NCBI GenBank assembly: GCA_023415545.1
Contig: JAEZKJ010000170.1
Location: 1-33,151, forward strand
Source: Bacteroidota bacterium
GTDB taxonomy: Bacteria; Bacteroidota; Bacteroidia; Bacteroidales; Bacteroidaceae
Length of the DNA stretch: 33,151 bases
Direction: 5' to 3'
In this document: in pieces, positions 24,344-32,561 of the stretch
Position numbering within the stretch: the stretch's first letter is position 1
How the letters are laid out: every line of letters starts with the position of its first letter
The notes under the pieces: generated by a model
Databases searched by the model: none
Told to the model about the DNA's origin: nothing
What the model saw: the letters and a program-made list of their open reading frames with translations, nothing else
Made by a program: the position numbers and the translations under genes

Positions 24344-26380
24344 ATGTATAACATTATTCAATTAAACGACAAAAATTTGTCGGAGTTGCAGTCAATTGCA
24401 AAAGAATTGGGTATAAACAAAGCTGAATCTTTTAAAAAAGAAGATCTTGTTTACCGCATTCTTGATGAACAAGCAATTGCCAGTGCTACTCAAAAAGTTG
24501 CTTCTATCAAATCTAACGAAGAGAAAAGAGATAGTAAAGCAAAAAAAAGATCTCGCATAAATGTCAAAAAAGAGAGTGACAAAGTGTACACTGCCTCTAA
24601 AGACAAAGCTCAGAAAATCGAAGCCAACAACTCTAATGGTAACCCACAACCAAAGGCTGCTGAACCGAAAACTATCACAGAAACTACTCCTGCTGTAGAG
24701 ACTAAAGAGACAGAAAAAGTTGAGAAAATTGAAACTGTTGAAAAGAAAGAGGAGAAGACAACAAAGAAGAGAAACACTAAAAAAAGTGCTACTTCAAAAA
24801 ATGTAAAAAGCGAACAGAGCAAAAATGACTCTGATAAAGAAACTAAGGAAGTTGAAAAAGAGAAAAAAGAGGAAAAACCTGAACAAACTAAAGCAGCTTC
24901 CAAAAAAGTAGAAAAAGTTGAAGAAAAAGAAGAAGTTATTCTTCCAGAACTAGAGTTCGAAAGCGAAGGAGATGATTTTATTCCTATTGAAGATCTTCCT
25001 TCAGATAATATAGAGTTACCAAGCGAACTTATAGGTAAGTTTGAAGCTACCAAAAATAGTGCACAAACTCCACAACCTACAAATGCTGTTAATCCTAACA
25101 AACCTCAGCAACGTCCACAACGCGATTTTCAGAACAATAAGTTCAACAACCAACCTCGCAACAACAATAATGTTCCTGTAAAGAATAATAAGGAAGTTGA
25201 AAACGAAGCTGCTCCTGTTGTTCAACCTGAAAGACGTCCTGTTGAAAAACCTTTCGACTTTGAAGGTATTTTATCCGGAATAGGTGTTTTGGAAATCATG
25301 CCTGATGGATATGGATTCCTTCGTTCATCGGATTACAACTATCTATCTTCACCCGACGATATATACGTGTCTCAATCACAAATCAAGCTCTTCGGCCTAA
25401 AGACCGGTGATGTTGTCGAAGGTTCTATCCGTCCTCCTAAAGAGGGTGAAAAGTATTTCCCTCTTGTAAAAGTGGAGAAAATCAATGGTCTGGAGCCTAG
25501 CCTTGTACGTGACCGTGTACCTTTCGATCACCTCACTCCTCTTTTCCCTGAAGAGAAATTCAAACTTTGTAAAGGGGGATATGGCGATAATCTATCTGCT
25601 CGTGTAGTAGATATGTTTGCTCCTATCGGGAAAGGACAGCGTGCGCTTATCGTTGCACAGCCTAAAACAGGTAAAACAATTTTGCTTAAAGATATCGCTA
25701 ATGCCATAGCTGCTAATCATCCTGAAGTATATATGATTATGCTTCTTATCGACGAACGTCCTGAGGAGGTTACCGATATGGCTAGAAGTGTTAACGCTGA
25801 AGTTATTGCCTCTACATTCGACGAGCCTGCTGAACGCCATGTTAAAATTGCAGGTATAGTTCTTGAGAAAGCAAAAAGAATGGTTGAGTGTGGACATGAC
25901 GTAGTTATCTTCCTTGACTCGATTACTCGTCTTGCTAGAGCTTACAATACAGTATCTCCTGCATCAGGTAAAGTACTTTCGGGTGGTGTGGATGCCAACG
26001 CACTTCATAAACCAAAACGTTTCTTTGGTGCAGCACGTAACATTGAAAATGGTGGTTCACTTACAATCATTGCTACAGCACTTATCGATACCGGTTCTAA
26101 GATGGATGAGGTTATATTCGAAGAGTTCAAGGGTACAGGTAATATGGAACTTCAGTTGGACCGCAACTTAAGCAACAAGCGTATATTCCCTGCTGTAAAC
26201 ATTGTTGCATCAAGTACTCGTCGCGACGACTTATTGCTTGATAAGAAGAGCCTGGACCGTATGTGGATACTTCGCAAATATCTATCGGATATGAATCCTA
26301 TCGAAGCTATGGATTTTGTGAAGAGCAGATTGGAAAATACTCGTGACAACGAAGAGTTCCTGATGAGCATGAATTCATAA
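24344..26380 (+). CDS. rho: Transcription termination factor Rho with long disordered insert
   Basis: The 678-residue product is much longer than E. coli Rho (419). Residues 1-45 are a Rho N-terminal helical domain (SAP-like). Residues about 46-300 are a low-complexity insert, first Lys/Glu/Thr-rich and then Asn/Gln/Pro-rich. The RNA-binding cold-shock-like domain follows (about 302-380, with IMPDGYGFLRSSDYNYL). Then comes the RecA-type ATPase with Walker A AQPKTGKT at 438-445 and Walker B VVIFLDSITRLARAYN. Rho is a hexameric helicase that ends transcription of unprotected RNA. In Bacteroides thetaiotaomicron such an insert has been reported to drive phase separation. A promoter about 180 bases upstream and a structured leader suggest leader-based control. 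Confidence 0.97.
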   Translation: MYNIIQLNDKNLSELQSIAKELGINKAESFKKEDLVYRILDEQAIASATQKVASIKSNEEKRDSKAKKRSRINVKKESDKVYTASKDKAQKIEANNSNGNPQPKAAEPKTITETTPAVETKETEKVEKIETVEKKEEKTTKKRNTKKSATSKNVKSEQSKNDSDKETKEVEKEKKEEKPEQTKAASKKVEKVEEKEEVILPELEFESEGDDFIPIEDLPSDNIELPSELIGKFEATKNSAQTPQPTNAVNPNKPQQRPQRDFQNNKFNNQPRNNNNVPVKNNKEVENEAAPVVQPERRPVEKPFDFEGILSGIGVLEIMPDGYGFLRSSDYNYLSSPDDIYVSQSQIKLFGLKTGDVVEGSIRPPKEGEKYFPLVKVEKINGLEPSLVRDRVPFDHLTPLFPEEKFKLCKGGYGDNLSARVVDMFAPIGKGQRALIVAQPKTGKTILLKDIANAIAANHPEVYMIMLLIDERPEEVTDMARSVNAEVIASTFDEPAERHVKIAGIVLEKAKRMVECGHDVVIFLDSITRLARAYNTVSPASGKVLSGGVDANALHKPKRFFGAARNIENGGSLTIIATALIDTGSKMDEVIFEEFKGTGNMELQLDRNLSNKRIFPAVNIVASSTRRDDLLLDKKSLDRMWILRKYLSDMNPIEAMDFVKSRLENTRDNEEFLMSMNS

Positions 26381-26403
26381 AACTATAAGATATATTTCAA
26401 AAA

Positions 26404-26438
26404 GAAAGCCGCTACTCTTAAAAAGAATAGCGGCTTTC
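26404..26438 (+). terminator. Bidirectional terminator between rho and the DUF3127 gene
   Basis: Perfect 11-bp arms at 26404-26414 and 26428-26438 contain the GC-rich core AGCCGC, and one mismatch leads to four more inner pairs. It lies 24 bases after the rho stop codon and 43 bases past the stop of the convergent gene. The A-rich left side favours action on the minus strand too. Confidence 0.85.
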
Positions 26439-26480
26439 TATGTATGATTTGAAAAAAAATTCTTGTTGATTCAGATAATA

Positions 26481-26855
26481 TTAAAAAGGGAGATCATCTT
26501 TATCATCCGATGCAGCAAAATCTACCGGAGCAGCATTGAATGGAGGGAAAGGAGCAGGCTGATCCATTGCCGGAGCAGGCTGTGCAGCTACACGTTCAAC
26601 CTTCCAAGCACGAATTGAGTTGAACCATCTTCCATTCCACTCACGTGCATCAATATCGAAAGAGACATTAATCTCCTCACCTATCTGAATATTAAATTGA
26701 TCTATTTTATCTGCACCGAACACATCGAAACACATCTTTCTAGGATATTGCTCATGAGTCTCGATAACATATTCCTGAACTTTCCATTCATTTCCTGTTT
26801 TCGAAACACCTCCACGAGGTTCCAAAACAGCTATAACTTTACCTGATAATTCCAT
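26481..26855 (-). CDS. DUF3127 OB-fold protein, SSB-like tail
   Basis: The 124-residue product matches DUF3127, a Bacteroidota family with an OB-like beta-barrel (ELSGKVIAVLEPRGGVSKTGNEW, QYPRKMCFDVFG, INVSFDIDAREWNGRWFNSIRAWKVE). The C-terminus is a Pro/Ala-rich flexible linker that ends in DDKDDLPF. This is very like the acidic tip (DDDIPF) with which SSB recruits repair and replication proteins. I infer a single-stranded DNA-binding protein; the family itself is not well characterised. A near-match -7 element (TAATTTCG) lies at 26878-26885. Confidence 0.85.
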   Translation of the reverse strand: MELSGKVIAVLEPRGGVSKTGNEWKVQEYVIETHEQYPRKMCFDVFGADKIDQFNIQIGEEINVSFDIDAREWNGRWFNSIRAWKVERVAAQPAPAMDQPAPFPPFNAAPVDFAASDDKDDLPF

Positions 26856-26953
26856 TGTCTTTATATTTTAGAGAATACGAAATTAAGATTTTCATTTTGA
26901 GTATACTAATTTTTAAAGATTTTTTTTTCAAGTATCCCTGTACCCAAACAAAG

Positions 26954-26983
26954 TTGGAATATTAAAAAAATTATTTAACTTTG
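26954..26983 (+). promoter_or_regulatory. Strong promoter upstream of nhaA leader or ncRNA
   Basis: TTG at 26954-26956 and TAACTTTG at 26976-26983, 19 bases apart, are an ideal promoter. Transcription would start near 26988, about 305 bases before the nhaA ATG. Confidence 0.7.
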
Positions 26984-26987
26984 GGCT

Positions 26988-27170
26988 TTGAAAACAATTG
27001 CTATGCAGTAAAATATTGCCTTACCTTAATCAACCACTCACATTAATTTAAAATTAAAGAACTTTACTTAATCTTTCAGACAGAATATATTGTTGTCTAT
27101 TATATTTTATACTAGGTTGACTTTTATTTGTAGCTAATATTTACTTTACAAATTTATCGTAAGGCAAAAA
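26988..27170 (+). ncRNA. Candidate structured RNA (nhaA leader or small RNA)
   Basis: Downstream of the promoter three helices can form together. P1 pairs TTGCCTTAC (27016-27024) with GTAAGGCAA (27159-27167). P2 pairs TCAACC (27030-27035) with GGTTGA (27115-27120), enclosing a hairpin AGACA/TGTCT at 27078-27098. P3 pairs ATTTGTA (27126-27132) with TACAAAT (27147-27153). This is a three-way junction closed by nine pairs and followed by an A-run. I do not recognise it as a known RNA class. It could be a 5' regulatory element of nhaA or an independent RNA. Some pairing is expected by chance in such AT-rich DNA. Confidence 0.4.
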
Positions 27171-27171
27171 A

Positions 27172-27207
27172 ATGGATTCATACCATTGGAAGTTATATGG
27201 CTTTTGA
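27172..27207 (+). CDS. Possible 11-residue leader peptide before nhaA
   Basis: A frame ATG...TGA encodes MDSYHWKLYGF directly after the closing helix of the candidate RNA. It has no Shine-Dalgarno sequence. Translation is unproven and a frame this short can occur by chance. Confidence 0.15.
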   Translation: MDSYHWKLYGF

Positions 27208-27251
27208 TTGATTATTAATTAATTTATACGTTATGATTTGCTTCTTCGTTA

Positions 27252-27259
27252 TATTTTTG
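27252..27259 (+). promoter_or_regulatory. Possible proximal -7 element of nhaA
   Basis: TATTTTTG matches TAnnTTTG and would give a leader of about 30 bases, but there is no -33 element at a suitable distance. If real, the structured region upstream would be a separate RNA. Confidence 0.3.
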
Positions 27260-27293
27260 AAGATGAAGAATAGCATAATATTAATTTAAGATT

Positions 27294-28634
27294 ATGAATT
27301 ACAGTTTTTTACGTAAGTTCCGACAACATGCCAATTCAAGTGTAGTATTAATTTTCTTCACCATTCTTGCCTTAATATTAGCAAATATATCAGGTATAAA
27401 AGAGTGGTATTTTTCTCTTTGGCTTCATCCTGTGACTCTTTCTGTTGGTGATTTTAACTTTTTCAGCCATAACGGGCACTCTATCACCCTTGGACAGATG
27501 ATAAATGATTTCCTTATGGCAATCTTCTTCCTATCGGTAGGACTAGAGATTAAAAGAGAAATTAAGGTTGGAGAGTTGTCAACAAAAGATAAGGCTTTGC
27601 TACCAATTATCGGCGCTTTTGGAGGAATGATAATCCCTGTATTGCTCTTTTATTTGGTATGTCCTAGTAATGCAGCTATGCTAAGAGGTATGGCTATACC
27701 TATGGCTACAGATATTGCTTTTTCACTTGGTGTACTTGCAACATTTAAATCTAGAGTTCCTATTGGGCTGAAAATATTCCTTGCAGCTCTTGCTGTGGCC
27801 GATGACCTTGGAGGAATTTTAGTTATTGCTCTTTTCTACTCAACCCATATTAATGCCTTTTATCTTATTATGGCCACACTATGTGTAATTGTATTGATTG
27901 GAGGAAATATTAAAAATATACGATCAAAATTTTTCTACATTGCCGTTGGTCTAGTATTATGGTATTTTATGCTAAACTCAGGCATTCACTCTACAATAGC
28001 GGGTGTTGTTGTTGCATTCTGTATTCCTGCAACATTAAAGAAAGGTACAGGGCACTATCTCGAAAGAATAAGGGAAAATGTGAATAAGTTCCCTGTCATC
28101 GAAGTAAATAAACGCCACAACACTATAGTGCTTAGCAATGAGCAGATACACACACTTAAAAGTATTGAATCGGCTGCCGACAAGATGATCAGTCCTCTTC
28201 AAGATCTTGAGGACAACCTCCGTTCTCTTATATACTTTGTCATAATTCCTCTTTTTGCTTTTGCCAATTCAGGTATAGACCTATCTTTGATGAGTATTGA
28301 CAGCCTCTTTTCGGGAGTTAGCATAGCTGTGATTATAGGTTTGGTAGTAGGAAAATTTGTGGGTGTATTCTCATTCTCTTGGATTGCTATTCGTTATAAA
28401 GTAGTTACACTTCCAACAGCAGTTACATGGAAAGCTTTTGCCAGTGTTTGTGTTGTTTGCGGTATTGGTTTTACTGTATCTATGTTTCTTGCCGACCTCT
28501 CCTATGCCGAGATTGGTCAAGAGGGTGTAGCTTTACTTAATCAAGCTAAATTAGGAGTTCTTTGTGGCTCGGTTATTTCGGCACTTATGGGTTATATCCT
28601 ACTTAACAAAAACTTACCTAAAAACAATGATTAA
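27294..28634 (+). CDS. nhaA: Na+/H+ antiporter NhaA
   Basis: The 446-residue integral membrane protein matches NhaA along its length. Key elements are visible: the FLSVGLEIKREI segment after helix II, ATDIAFSLGVLA with the helix IV Asp, and AVADDLGG with D170 and D171, equal to D163/D164 of the E. coli protein. The C-terminal FANSGIDL and CGIGFTVSMFLADLSY segments complete the family pattern. It exchanges Na+ or Li+ for protons across the inner membrane for salt and pH balance. A hydrophilic region of about 60 residues in the middle (near 250-310) is longer than in E. coli NhaA. A leader of about 300 bases may carry regulation. Confidence 0.96.
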   Translation: MNYSFLRKFRQHANSSVVLIFFTILALILANISGIKEWYFSLWLHPVTLSVGDFNFFSHNGHSITLGQMINDFLMAIFFLSVGLEIKREIKVGELSTKDKALLPIIGAFGGMIIPVLLFYLVCPSNAAMLRGMAIPMATDIAFSLGVLATFKSRVPIGLKIFLAALAVADDLGGILVIALFYSTHINAFYLIMATLCVIVLIGGNIKNIRSKFFYIAVGLVLWYFMLNSGIHSTIAGVVVAFCIPATLKKGTGHYLERIRENVNKFPVIEVNKRHNTIVLSNEQIHTLKSIESAADKMISPLQDLEDNLRSLIYFVIIPLFAFANSGIDLSLMSIDSLFSGVSIAVIIGLVVGKFVGVFSFSWIAIRYKVVTLPTAVTWKAFASVCVVCGIGFTVSMFLADLSYAEIGQEGVALLNQAKLGVLCGSVISALMGYILLNKNLPKNND

Positions 28635-28688
28635 CTCTTTTTATAAATTCTAATATTTTAAATATCAACACATTTATTATTTTTATTG

Positions 28689-28760
28689 AGTAAAACAATT
28701 TGTCTTATATATATCCAAATTGGTAAAATTTATTGCGATATATGTAATAGTTGTTTTACT
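28689..28760 (+). repeat. 72-nt long imperfect hairpin after nhaA
   Basis: Three nested helices share one axis. The outer arms are AGTAAAACAA (28689-28698) and TTGTTTTACT (28751-28760). The middle arms at 28705-28715 and 28737-28747 give 11 pairs with one G-U. Inner AAATT and AATTT pair around a 5-base loop. It ends 31 bases before the next ATG and is followed by an AT-rich tract. It may be a terminator, an mRNA end stabiliser, or a control element of the next gene. Confidence 0.6.
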
Positions 28761-28791
28761 TATAATTTTAATAACTTAAAAATAATTATTT

Positions 28792-29229
28792 ATGAAAAAG
28801 TTAATCTCGTTATTAGTAGTTCTGTTTACATTAACATTTAGTGTAATCGCCGATAATGACAAAATTATCCCAATAAATGAAATGCCAAAAATTGCTCAAC
28901 AATTTGTTAGCAAGCATTTTGCTAATCACAAAGTTGTTGTAGTTAAAGTTGAAAGTGAGTTTTTAAGCAAAAGTTATGATGTAATGTTTGCCAATGGCGA
29001 TAAAATCGAATTTGATAAAAAAGGAAATTGGACAAACATCGATTGCGAACATTCACAAGTACCTAACGCAATTATACCTAAAAAAATTGCTAGTTATATA
29101 AATCAACATTTTCCTAACACAAAAATATTACAGATAGAAAAAAATGATCGAAAAGGATATGATGTTGAGTTAAATAACGGTAGTGAATTGGAATTTGACA
29201 AACAATTTAGATTGGTTGATTTAGATTAA
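28792..29229 (+). CDS. Secreted PepSY-like domain protein (tandem)
   Basis: The 145-residue product has a Sec signal peptide (cut near residue 20, VIA/D). The mature part has two copies of a PepSY-like (BLIP-like) module; each contains a YDV...NG...EFDK strand pattern (about residues 63-78 and 122-137). The family occurs in periplasmic Bacteroidota proteins of unknown function, often near two-component systems; none is seen here. The start ATG follows an AT-rich leader and the long hairpin after nhaA. Confidence 0.8.
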   Translation: MKKLISLLVVLFTLTFSVIADNDKIIPINEMPKIAQQFVSKHFANHKVVVVKVESEFLSKSYDVMFANGDKIEFDKKGNWTNIDCEHSQVPNAIIPKKIASYINQHFPNTKILQIEKNDRKGYDVELNNGSELEFDKQFRLVDLD

Positions 29230-29292
29230 TTGTCAAAGAAGATATTTTATTCAAACAGTACTTGAAACAACCCTGTATATTTCTGTAAAATT

Positions 29293-29309
29293 CTTTAAAA
29301 GTTTTAAAG
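29293..29309. repeat. 17-bp palindrome CTTTAAAAGTTTTAAAG
   Basis: A perfect palindrome with a central G lies between the PepSY-like gene and dnaN, about 90 bases before the dnaN -7 element. It could be a weak hairpin or a protein site; AT-rich composition lowers its weight. Confidence 0.3.
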
Positions 29310-29397
29310 TAAGTTTATATAAAAACGAAATATACTAATAATCAACTTAAAAAGAATTATTATTAATCATCCTCTATTATATTCCAACGTTTTTTGT

Positions 29398-29405
29398 TAA
29401 CTTTG
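29398..29405 (+). promoter_or_regulatory. -7 element of the dnaN operon
   Basis: A perfect TAACTTTG lies 38 bases before the dnaN ATG. No -33 TTG is seen at the expected distance. Confidence 0.55.
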
Positions 29406-29443
29406 GCAATTAATATAGATTAATAATTAATATTATAAAAGCT

Positions 29444-30571
29444 ATGAAGTTCGTTGTTTCAAGTACTGGTTTATTCAGTCATTTACAAGCTATAAGCCGC
29501 GTTATTAATTCAAAGAACACTCTTCCTATTTTGGACTGTTTCTTGGTTGAGTTGAATGACGGAACTCTTTCATTAACAGCATCTGATAATGAAACTACTC
29601 TATCAACATCTATTGAAGTAAATGAGTATGACAAAGATGGTCGATTTGCTATCTCTTCGAAAACTATTTTGGATGCATTGAAGGAGATTCCTGAACAACC
29701 TTTAACTTTTGAGGTTAATCTTGATACATTAGAAATCATGGTTCAGTACCAAAATGGTAAGTATAATCTTGTTGGACAAAATGCTGATGAATACCCACAA
29801 GCTTCTGCTTTAAGTGATTCCTCAAGAGAACTTTCTATAAGCGCTTCGTTGCTTCTTACAGGCATTAACCGCACAATATTTGCTACAGCTGATGATGAAC
29901 TTCGTCCTGTGATGAATGGTATCTATTTCGATATCACATCTGATAGCATAACATTTGTTGCTTCCGATGGTCACAAACTTGTTAGAAGTATGACTTTTGA
30001 GGCTAAAGGTGATGATAAAGCAGCCTTTATTCTTCCAAAGAAACCTGCAAATATTCTTAAAAACCTTCTTCCAAAAGAGAGTGAAGATGTAAGAATCTCT
30101 TTCGATGAGAGAAATGCAATTTTCGCTATGGAGAAATATTATATGGTTTGTCGTCTTATTGAGGGACGTTATCCTAACTATAACTCAGTAATTCCTCAAA
30201 ACAATCCTCATCGTGCTACTATAGATCGCCAGATGATGATAAGTGCACTTCGCCGTGTTTCTGTATTCTCTTCTCAAGCAAGCTCACTTATAAAACTTCG
30301 TTTGAGTGAAAATCAAGTTCAGGTTTCGGCTCAGGATATTGACTTCTCAACTTCTGCTGAAGAGGCTCTTTTCTGCCAATATTTAGGTGCAACTATGAAT
30401 ATAGGATTCAAATCTACTTTCCTTATCGATATATTGAACAATATGTCATCACAGGAGGTAATATTTGAACTTGCTGACCCTTCAAGAGCAGGCGTTATTG
30501 TTCCTGCAGAACAGGAGAAAGATAAAGAGGATGTGCTTATGCTCCTTATGCCAATGATGCTGAACGACTAA
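29444..30571 (+). CDS. dnaN: DNA polymerase III beta sliding clamp
   Basis: The 375-residue product has the three-domain clamp pattern: MKFVVSSTGLFSHLQAISRVI with the LPILDCFLVEL strand, the middle domain with FATADDELRPVMNGIYFD and ASDGHKLVR, and the C-terminal domain ending in LLMPMML. It forms a ring dimer that holds the replicative polymerase and repair enzymes on DNA. It heads an operon with an exonuclease gene 15 bases downstream, and is not next to dnaA here, as is common in Bacteroidota. Confidence 0.97.
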   Translation: MKFVVSSTGLFSHLQAISRVINSKNTLPILDCFLVELNDGTLSLTASDNETTLSTSIEVNEYDKDGRFAISSKTILDALKEIPEQPLTFEVNLDTLEIMVQYQNGKYNLVGQNADEYPQASALSDSSRELSISASLLLTGINRTIFATADDELRPVMNGIYFDITSDSITFVASDGHKLVRSMTFEAKGDDKAAFILPKKPANILKNLLPKESEDVRISFDERNAIFAMEKYYMVCRLIEGRYPNYNSVIPQNNPHRATIDRQMMISALRRVSVFSSQASSLIKLRLSENQVQVSAQDIDFSTSAEEALFCQYLGATMNIGFKSTFLIDILNNMSSQEVIFELADPSRAGVIVPAEQEKDKEDVLMLLMPMMLND

Positions 30572-30586
30572 AACTGTTATAAGGCA

Positions 30587-31363
30587 ATGAATTTAAATTT
30601 AAAAAACCCGATAGTCTTCTTTGATTTGGAGACTACCGGTGTTAATATAAACACAGACAGAATTGTTGAGATTTGCTATCTAAAGGTTTACCCTAACGGT
30701 AACGAAGAGTCAAAAACAATGCGTATAAATCCTGAGATGCATATACCTGAAGCTGCATCGGCTATTCATGGGATTTATGATAAAGATGTGGAAAACTCTC
30801 CTACTTTTAAAGAGGTAGCCAAAGAGATTGCTAAAGATATAGAAGGTTGTGACTTAGCAGGTTTTAACTCAAATCGTTTCGATATACCTGTTCTTGCTGA
30901 GGAGTTCCTTAGAGCAGGCGTGGATATCGACATGATGAAGAGAAAGTTTATAGATGTGCAGGTTATTTATCATAAACTTGAACAACGTACACTATCGGCT
31001 GCATATAAGTTCTATTGCAAAAAGAACCTTGAAGATGCTCACACAGCTGAAGCTGATACACGAGCTACATACGAGGTGTTGAAAGCGCAGCTTGATATGT
31101 ATCCCGAGGAGTTGAAGAATGATATGGCTTTTCTTGCCGATTATTCAAGTCATAACCGCAATGTTGACTTCGCCGGGCGAATGGTTTATGATGATAACGG
31201 AGTTGAGGTATTCAATTTTGGAAAGTATAAAGGTGTCTCTGTAACTGAGGTGCTTCAAAAAGATCCTGGTTATTTCGGTTGGATTATGAATGGTGACTTC
31301 ACCCTCAATACAAAAAATGTATTGACTAAAATCCGACTACGCGAAACAGGCATGATTAAATAA
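30587..31363 (+). CDS. DnaQ-like 3'-5' exonuclease (DEDDh)
   Basis: The 258-residue product has the DEDDh exonuclease residues D13 and E15 (FFDLETTG), D99 (NSNRFD) and H152/D157 (HTAEAD). After residue 185 a short C-terminal domain with VFNFGKYKGVSV resembles the DUF3820-like module found on some exonucleases. Its place next to dnaN suggests a proofreading or repair exonuclease acting at the clamp; whether it is the polymerase III epsilon subunit cannot be settled. coaBC starts one base after its stop codon. Confidence 0.9.
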   Translation: MNLNLKNPIVFFDLETTGVNINTDRIVEICYLKVYPNGNEESKTMRINPEMHIPEAASAIHGIYDKDVENSPTFKEVAKEIAKDIEGCDLAGFNSNRFDIPVLAEEFLRAGVDIDMMKRKFIDVQVIYHKLEQRTLSAAYKFYCKKNLEDAHTAEADTRATYEVLKAQLDMYPEELKNDMAFLADYSSHNRNVDFAGRMVYDDNGVEVFNFGKYKGVSVTEVLQKDPGYFGWIMNGDFTLNTKNVLTKIRLRETGMIK

Positions 31364-31364
31364 G

Positions 31365-32555
31365 ATGAAAGGAAAAAAAATCGTATTAGGTATAACAGGT
31401 AGTATAGCCGCATATAAAGCGGCTATACTAATTCGTGGACTTATTAAAAAAGGTGCCGAAGTACAGGTAGTTATTACTCCGTCAGGTAAGGAGTTCATCA
31501 CTCCTATTACCCTATCAGCACTTACAAGTAAGCCTGTAATTAGTGAGTTTTTTTCGCAACGAGATGGCACATGGCATAGCCATGTTGACCTTGGGCTATG
31601 GGCAGATGCTATGGTGATAGCTCCGGCTACTGCTGCTACCATCGGTAAAATGGCACATGGCATTGCCGATAATATGCTTATCACAACATATCTTTCTATG
31701 AAAGCGCCTGTGTTTATAGCGCCTGCCATGGACTTAGACATGTACAAGCATCCATCAACAACTCACAATCTTGAGATACTTAAATCATACGGAAACCATA
31801 TCATAGAGGCTGCCGATGGTGAATTGGCTAGTCATTTGGTTGGCAAAGGACGTATGCAAGAACCTGAAGTAATCATTGAAGAACTTGAAAAGTACTTTGC
31901 TTCTTCTCTATCTATGAAAGGGAAAAAAGTGATGATAACTGCAGGCCCAACTTACGAAAAGATAGATCCTGTGCGTTTCATTGGTAACTACTCATCAGGT
32001 AAAATGGGCTTTGCCCTTGCTGAAGAGTGTGCCAACAGAGGTGCTGAGGTAACTCTTATTGCCGGACCTGTTTCACTTTCAACCAACAATCCTCTTATAA
32101 AAAGAGTTGATGTTGAGTGTGCTGATGAGATGTATAGAGCAGCTAAAGAGGAGTTCGAGGATTGTGATGCTGCAATTCTTTGTGCTGCAGTGGCTGACTT
32201 TACTCCTGCCGAGAGAGCTTCCACAAAGATTAAACGTGGTAAAGATGATATGTCTCTACAACTTAAACCTACACAGGACATTGCTGCTGCATTAGGAAAA
32301 GTTAAGAGAGAGAATCAGGTTCTCGTTGGTTTCGCTCTTGAAACAAACAACGAGAAAGAGAATGCACGTGAAAAGTTGGAAAGAAAAAACTTCAACTTCA
32401 TCGTACTTAATTCTTTGAATGATAAGGGTGCCGGTTTTAAACACGACACCAACAAGATATCGATTATCGACAAGGAGAATATGACTGAATATCCTTTAAA
32501 GTCAAAGAGTGAAGTTGCAAGCGATATTATTGACAAGCTTATTAAAGAATTATAA
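31365..32555 (+). CDS. coaBC: Bifunctional phosphopantothenoylcysteine decarboxylase / phosphopantothenate-cysteine ligase
   Basis: The 396-residue product joins CoaC (about 1-180) and CoaB (about 186-396), two steps of coenzyme A synthesis. CoaC has ITGSIAAYK, the active-site His (H73 in HSHVDLGLWAD), and APATAATIGKMAHGIADNML for FMN. CoaB has ITAGPTYEKIDPVRFIGNYSSG and AAVADFTPAERASTKIKR. Two CoaC motifs differ from the E. coli form: PAMNxxMW is PAMDLDMY, and the Cys of the LACG flap is Ser (LASH, S156). It lies within the dnaN-recN operon. Confidence 0.96.
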   Translation: MKGKKIVLGITGSIAAYKAAILIRGLIKKGAEVQVVITPSGKEFITPITLSALTSKPVISEFFSQRDGTWHSHVDLGLWADAMVIAPATAATIGKMAHGIADNMLITTYLSMKAPVFIAPAMDLDMYKHPSTTHNLEILKSYGNHIIEAADGELASHLVGKGRMQEPEVIIEELEKYFASSLSMKGKKVMITAGPTYEKIDPVRFIGNYSSGKMGFALAEECANRGAEVTLIAGPVSLSTNNPLIKRVDVECADEMYRAAKEEFEDCDAAILCAAVADFTPAERASTKIKRGKDDMSLQLKPTQDIAAALGKVKRENQVLVGFALETNNEKENAREKLERKNFNFIVLNSLNDKGAGFKHDTNKISIIDKENMTEYPLKSKSEVASDIIDKLIKEL

Positions 32556-32561
32556 TCTGAT

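Noticed and set aside
24610..25101. A 163-codon open frame on the minus strand
   Set aside because: It is antisense to the low-complexity part of rho; its Ser/Phe-rich product simply mirrors Lys/Glu codons.
31337..31747. A 136-codon open frame on the minus strand
   Set aside because: It is antisense to coaBC motifs that are clearly conserved.
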